Of a DNA stretch of 64,000 nucleotides, positions 59,062-64,000 are shown one piece after another. The stretch is taken from the NCBI GenBank assembly GCA_003255065.1, contig QAOA01001288.1:31071-95070 (forward strand), in the 5' to 3' direction. This stretch comes from Cercis canadensis (taxonomy: Eukaryota; Streptophyta; Magnoliopsida; Fabales; Fabaceae). Position numbers and translations under genes: made by a program. The stretch's first letter is position 1, and each line of letters begins with the position of its first letter. A model generated the notes under the pieces. That model searched no databases and had not been told where the DNA came from. It was given only the letters and a program-made list of their open reading frames with translations.

Positions 59062-59990
59062 ATTTGGTATCAAAGATGATGGTTGGTCATGGTAGAGGCA
59101 AAGGTTGTAGAGGAAAACCAAGGACAACAAGCAGAATTAGCAAAAATGTGCAGGATGATTGAAGATTTATGGCGAGCAGTGCATGTAATACCCCAAGTCC
59201 CACATCGGGTGTGTGGGAGGTTGAATGATACTATATAATCATAAGATTTGACTACCTTGTCAACTTGGGCTAGCCTTTTGGGCCATGTGGATCAGCCTTA
59301 GTTGCCTTTAGCAAATCAAGCTTGGGGCATTACAAATGGTATCAAAGCAAACCGCTCGCCTGGCAACCAGTATGGAGGCTAACAATATTGGCGGGCTGGA
59401 GCATATATATCCCATGACACATGGAGATCTTGGGGCCAAATGCTATCTATGGGCCTAACGAGGACATTAGGCATATGAGTAAGGGAATTATGATACCTCA
59501 AGTACCAAATCAGATATGTGGGAGGTTGCATGAAACAGTACAAGCACTAAGATTTGACTACCTTGTCAATTTGGGTAGCCTCTTAGGCCATGTGGATCAG
59601 CCTTAGTTGCCTTAGGCACAATGATAGGGATGTGCATAAGCCCATATGGAGGTTTTAGAAGGTGATGGCAAAACCTTGACATACAAGGGATGAAGATTTG
59701 ATTGCAAAGGAAATTTTTTCCCTTGAAACTGGACTCACTAATCAAGTGAGGGGGATTGGAGGAAAGACTAATCCATGCCCTAACTTTGAATGAAGGCTGA
59801 ATCAAAATAGGGGTTGCAAATTTATGGGAAAAATGCATGCCAAGGATTATCTAGATTGGAAAACTAGTTTGGAAAATTACTTTGAATGGAAACCGATACA
59901 AGAAGATAGGAAGAGGTTGTTTTTGAAACTTAAAGGGCACTACACTTCAATGGTGGAAGAAAGTTGAGGATGTGAAAGCAATTTTTTTTT
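59062..59990 (+). pseudogene. Gypsy gag remnant, interrupted by a TRIM
   Basis: Pieces of a gag read QQAELAKMCRMIEDLWRAV before the TRIM, and later DYLDWKTSLENYFEWKPIQED, LKLKG and, after a one-base change, WWKK. This is the standard N-terminal gag order of plant Ty3/gypsy elements. It breaks off at about 59990 where another gypsy LTR begins. Confidence 0.7.
59184..59620 (+). mobile_element. TRIM-like miniature retrotransposon
   Basis: A terminal direct repeat of about 150 bp: 59184-59334 (tgtaataccccaag...ggggcattaca) and a diverged, shortened copy at about 59489-59620 sharing gtgggaggttg, agatttgactaccttgtcaa and ccatgtggatcagccttag. The sequence after the first repeat, tggtatcaaagca (59337-59349), is a PBS of initiator tRNA-Met type. 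There is no coding capacity. Target duplication is not clear. Confidence 0.75.
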
Positions 59991-59997
59991 GGCTGAC

Positions 59998-60405
59998 TGT
60001 ATGTATGAATCTATATGAGGTTTCATCCTAATAGAGTCCAAGGTTCAGGTATTGGGCCAATGCATATTCAGCAAGATGCAAAGCCCAGAATATGGAGAGT
60101 TTACTCTAGGAGAAAGAAGAGTGGGGCAGAGGGGAATTCGGTTAGGGATATTTAGATGAGCTGGCAGTTGGTTAGAGGAAAGAGTGGGAATACTCACGTG
60201 TTCTGGTAGTTATAATGGGATAGATTCTGATTAGAAGGGGGGAGTAATTTTACTGTTAGATTCAAGTAGAGAATACATTCTCTGAGGAGCTTGGCTCTGG
60301 GCCATTGTAGGAAACCCTTTGAATTTGAATAATACTCCTGAGTCTTTTATTCTATTTTGTGGTTATCTTCTCTGGAATTGCTAGTTAATTTCTGGTGTCC
60401 TAACA
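59998..60405 (+). repeat. 5' LTR of a younger gypsy element (start approximate)
   Basis: It ends tcctaaca just before a PBS-like atttggtctgacctacc. The start is set at tgtatgtatg but could be a few bases away. The 3' LTR is beyond the window. Confidence 0.55.
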
Positions 60406-60475
60406 ATTTGGTCTGACCTACCGGATTATCATTGAGGGAGAGTTAAAGCATTGTTCTTAGAGATAGGGAAAATTC

Positions 60476-61945
60476 ATGCCACCTAAAATGTCTGACAGAG
60501 TGGATGTTTTAGAGGCTGAACTGGCTTCGCTCAAGGTTGGAATGGGCGACATGCAAGCTTCATTCAAATCAGCCTTCCCGGACCTGCAGCACTCCTTGCT
60601 GCAAGAAGTGAGCAAAATCATCATTGGCGGTTCATCCACCTCAGGGAAAAATTCTACCCCGCCTCCGCGTAGACACGGAAGTGGAGAGACACAGGAGGAC
60701 CCCTTAGAGGAATATAGAATGTCCGTACAAAAGGTGGAATTACCCATGTTCAATGGATCTGATCCTGTTGGATGGATAACACGAGCAGAAATCTATTTTG
60801 AAGTGCAGAATACATCCGAAGAAGTTAAACTTAAGCTAGCTAGGCTCAGCATGGAAGGGGTGACGATACACTGGTTCAACCTTCTGTTTGAGACCGAGGA
60901 TCAATTGACTTGGGAAAAGTTGAAGAGAGCACTAATTGCTCGATGTGGGGGTCGCAAATTTGAGAATCCTTTTGAGGAACTTTCTGCCTTGAAGCAAACC
61001 GGTTCTGTCGAGGCTTACATCGAGCGATTTGAGCTAATTTCATCCCAGGTAAATAGGCTACCTGAGGAACAGTACATTGGGTATTTCATGAGTGGGTTGC
61101 AACCCATCATCCGGCGACGAGTCTGAACGTTCAACCCCACCTCTCGACAACAACTGATGAAAATGGCCAGGGACATTGAAGATGAAATGACCGGAGAAGA
61201 AGAAGTGGGAGATAGGCAGATACAGAGTCATTTTTGGGGTCAATCGGGTCAGAGAAGTGGGCCACGCCCTCACCCGGCCCATAGGGAGTTGGGTCTCTCA
61301 CAATCGTCAGGCCTAGTCTCAAGCTCTGATGGGTGGAGTCTGGGTCGCAACAGACTGTCTGGATCGCCATTGCCGGGTCAAATTTCGAACAAGCTTTCTT
61401 CTTCCTCGTCGACGTCTGTGCCTTCTCGACGTAGTGAGGGTGATCGCAGGGGACTTCCGAACAAGGCGAAGGGGCTGCGCCATATTTCCTACCCCGAGTT
61501 GATGGACCGGAGATCCAAGGGACTATGTTTCCGATGCGGCGAGAGGTACCACCCCTTGCACCAATGTGCTGACAAACACCTTCGATTGTTGGTATTGGGC
61601 GAGAAAGAAACTTTAACCTCAGGGGGAGAAATAATAGCGGTGGAGGTTGAAGAGTCAGAGGAAGAGGGTGAGCTCGAATGCAAGGCCATGGGGTTATTCG
61701 GGTTGGCAGAGGAGGACCAAATGGGAAACAAAACCATGCGACTTGATGGAGTGCTACAAGGGGTCGCCATGGTAGTGTTAATAGATAGTGGAGCAACTCA
61801 CAACTTTATCTCCATCGAATTAACACAAGCCTTGGGATTGAGGGTGTGTTCCACTGAGATGTTGGGAATTAGACTGGGTGATGGGCATCGAGTTCTTGCC
61901 CAAGGAAAATGCACTGGGTTGGTTCTGCGAATTGGGGGTTGACTT
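60476..61945 (+). pseudogene. Gypsy gag and protease
   Basis: The ATG at 60476 opens gag, with VELPMFNGSDPVGWITRAE and the retrotransposon gag core (LTWEKLKRALIARCGG, GSVEAYIERFE). A stop at 61124-61126 (Arg CGA to TGA is the simplest change) interrupts it; the same frame continues through a zinc knuckle (CFRCGERYHPLHQC) and the protease (VVLIDSGATHNFIS, about 61771-61812). A frameshift near 61940 precedes the VDFLIDAYVLELGGMDVILG block. Confidence 0.88.
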
Positions 61946-64000
61946 TCTGATTGATGCTTATGTCTTGGAGTTAGGGGGAATGGACGTTATTTTGGGTGTA
62001 GCTTGGCTGAAAACATTGGGGAAGGTGGTGATGGATTGGCAAAACATGACCATGGAATTTCAACAGAAGGGGAGACAGGTGATTTTGCAAGGAAACTCTG
62101 GTGAAGCCATGTCATCAAATCGCAGGCAGTCAGGTATCCCAAATTCAGCTCCATTGCACAGCTTTTTAGAGGCAATTTCAGTTGAAATAGGAGGCATTAG
62201 GTGGTTGCACTCTTTGACTGCATTGGAAACCGAAGTGCAGAATGAATTAACTACACAACAGCAACAAGAGATGTCAGGTTTGATGGACAATTTTGCAGCT
62301 GTTTTTCTGGAACTCAAGGGACTCCCTCCTAAAAGACAGTGTGTGCATTCTATTGTTTTGCAAGAAGGGCAAGGGCCAATCAATGTAAGACCTTATCGGT
62401 ATCCCCACCGCCATAAGGAGGAAATTGAAAGGCAGGTTGCAGAAATGCTTCATACAAGTATTATTAAACCTAGCTCTAGCCCTTTCTCCAGTCCTGTACT
62501 TCTGGTTAAGAAGAAAGATGGCACTTGGAGATTATGTGTAGATTACAGAACTTTAAATAAGGCCACTATCCCGGATAAATACCCTATACCTGTTGTGGAT
62601 GAGCTTCATGGTGTTCGTTTTTTCTCAAAGCTAGATTTGAAATCCGGTTTTCACCAAATACGAGTTAGGGAAGCTAATGTTGCCAAGACTGCTTTCCGGA
62701 CTCATAATGGACATTACGAGTTTTTAGTAATGCCATTTGGACTCACTAATGCCCCGGCCACTTTTCAATCTGCTATGAATGACTTATTTCGGCCCTTTCT
62801 AAGGAAATTTGTGCTGGTGTTCTTTGATGACATTCTGATTTATAGTTCAGATTGGGCTTTACACTTACAGCATCTCACTATGGTGCTTGAGGTTCTGTCC
62901 AAGCAACAGTTTGTAGTAAACAGAAAAAAATGCAGTTTTGGGAAGAAAGCTGTGGAGTACCTTGGGCATATTATATCTAGTCAGGGTGTGGCAACTGACC
63001 CCACCAAGATACAAGCTGTGCTAGACTGGCCAATACCCAAAACGGTTAAAGGTGTACGAGGATTCCTAGGTTTGACTGGTTATTATCGGAAATTTGTCAA
63101 AGGATATGGACAAATTGCCAAACTTCTCACTCAGCTTACCAAATAAGACAACTTCCAATGGGGACCAGCATCCTTGGAGGCTTTTAAGAAACTTAAGGTG
63201 GTTATGACTACATCCCCTGTTCTGGCCCTTCCAGATTTTTCAAGGTCTTTTGAGGTGGAATGTGATGCTTCGGGTACGGGCATTGGAGCAGTCCTTATGC
63301 AAGACCGTAAACCAATCGCATATTTTGGCAAAGCTTTCTCCAGCAGCCATGTGTCTAAATCAGCATATGACAAAGAACTCATGGCCTTAGTTCTTGCAGT
63401 ACAACATTGGAGACACTACCTTTTGGGACGGCCTTTCATCATTTATACTGACCAAAAGAGTTTGAAACACTTGTTGCAGCAGAAAATAACCACTCCTAAT
63501 CAGCAGTCATGGATGGCAAAGCTTTTAGGATATCACTTTCAAGTGGTATATAAGCCAGGGCATGAGAACAAGGCTGCTGATGCGTTGTCTCGCTTGCATG
63601 AAGCCGGGGAGTTTCAAGCTATCATCTCCTATCCAGTTTGGTTAGAAGGAGCTCATATTGTTAATGAGGTCCATCTTGATCCACAGCTCAAACAAGTCGT
63701 TTCTGACTTGCAAAAGGACCCAAATTCTAGACCTGGTTTCACGCACCAGCAGGGGGTACTTCTCTATAAAAATCGATTAGTCCTACCTGCCTCTTCACCT
63801 TACATTCAGCTGCTACTAAAAGAGTTTCATTCCTCTCCCACCAGGGAACACTCGGACTTTCTTAGAACTTACAGAAGGATCGCTGGGAATTTGTATTGGG
63901 TTGGGATGAAACGATGCATTCAAGAATTTGTCAAGTCATGTGACACTTGTCAAAGGCAAAAATATGCTGCCACTTCCCCAGCTGGATTACTTCAGCCATT
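61946..64000 (+). pseudogene. Gypsy reverse transcriptase, RNase H and start of integrase, truncated by window
   Basis: In one frame: RT (SPFSSPVLLVKKKDGTWRLC; MPFGLTNAPATFQSAMNDLF; catalytic FFDDIL at about 62822-62839; FLGLTGYYRKFV), a stop at 63144-63146, then RNase H (VECDASGTGIGAVL, YDKELMALVLAVQHWRHYL, FIIYTDQKSL) and the integrase zinc finger (FHSSP ... CDTCQRQKY), open to 64000. The order PR-RT-RH-IN and the RT motifs point to a chromovirus-type Ty3/gypsy element, but a chromodomain would lie outside the window. Confidence 0.9.

Overview
This window is nuclear DNA of a flowering plant, probably a eudicot. It is AT-rich, its genes have introns, and an ERF transcription factor, a DEMETER-type demethylase fragment and an agenet-domain gene lie among nested LTR retrotransposons and TIR transposons. 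The species cannot be assigned from the sequence. Four single Ns (723, 9876, 12409, 56468) suggest a draft assembly.

Layout. 1-3100: a partial Athila-like Ty3/gypsy LTR, a Ty1/copia 3' fragment with its LTR, and an intronless DEAH-box helicase pseudogene. 3100-12400: mostly non-coding DNA with MITE-like elements around one intact single-exon gene, an ERF group I (DREB A-6) transcription factor on the minus strand (5782-7071). 12405-25558: a defective Athila-lineage gypsy element with tRNA-Asp PBS, gag, protease, RT/RNase H, integrase and an env-position ORF; its 3' part carries a 1.77 kb inverted duplication. 25559-40685 (copy A) and 51081-55678 (copy B) are two direct copies of the 3' half of an agenet-domain gene plus a neighbouring unidentified exon. 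Copy A has gained a solo LTR, a copia element (itself containing a hAT element and an inverted LTR-gag segment), and a Pack-MULE carrying a PPR gene fragment. Copy B preserves the empty site of each insertion. 40686-44426: the 5' half of a DEMETER-like gene, three exons with matching phases and 960 open codons, lacking the catalytic domain. 46750-50273: a decayed copia element and a TIR element. 52521-58177: the agenet gene, still connected to upstream exons. 58755-64000: an old gypsy LTR and gag containing a TRIM, then a younger gypsy element that runs off the window.

The most interesting reading is that one head-to-tail tandem duplication of about 15 kb (unit equivalent to 40686-55678) had its ends inside introns of two same-strand genes. 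The junction at 40685/40686 therefore places the promoter and first three exons of a DEMETER-like gene upstream of the last exons of an agenet chromatin-reader gene. The exon phases predict a stop two codons after the splice, so the expected product is a truncated, glycosylase-less DEMETER-like protein rather than an in-frame fusion. Later transposon insertions affected copy A only.
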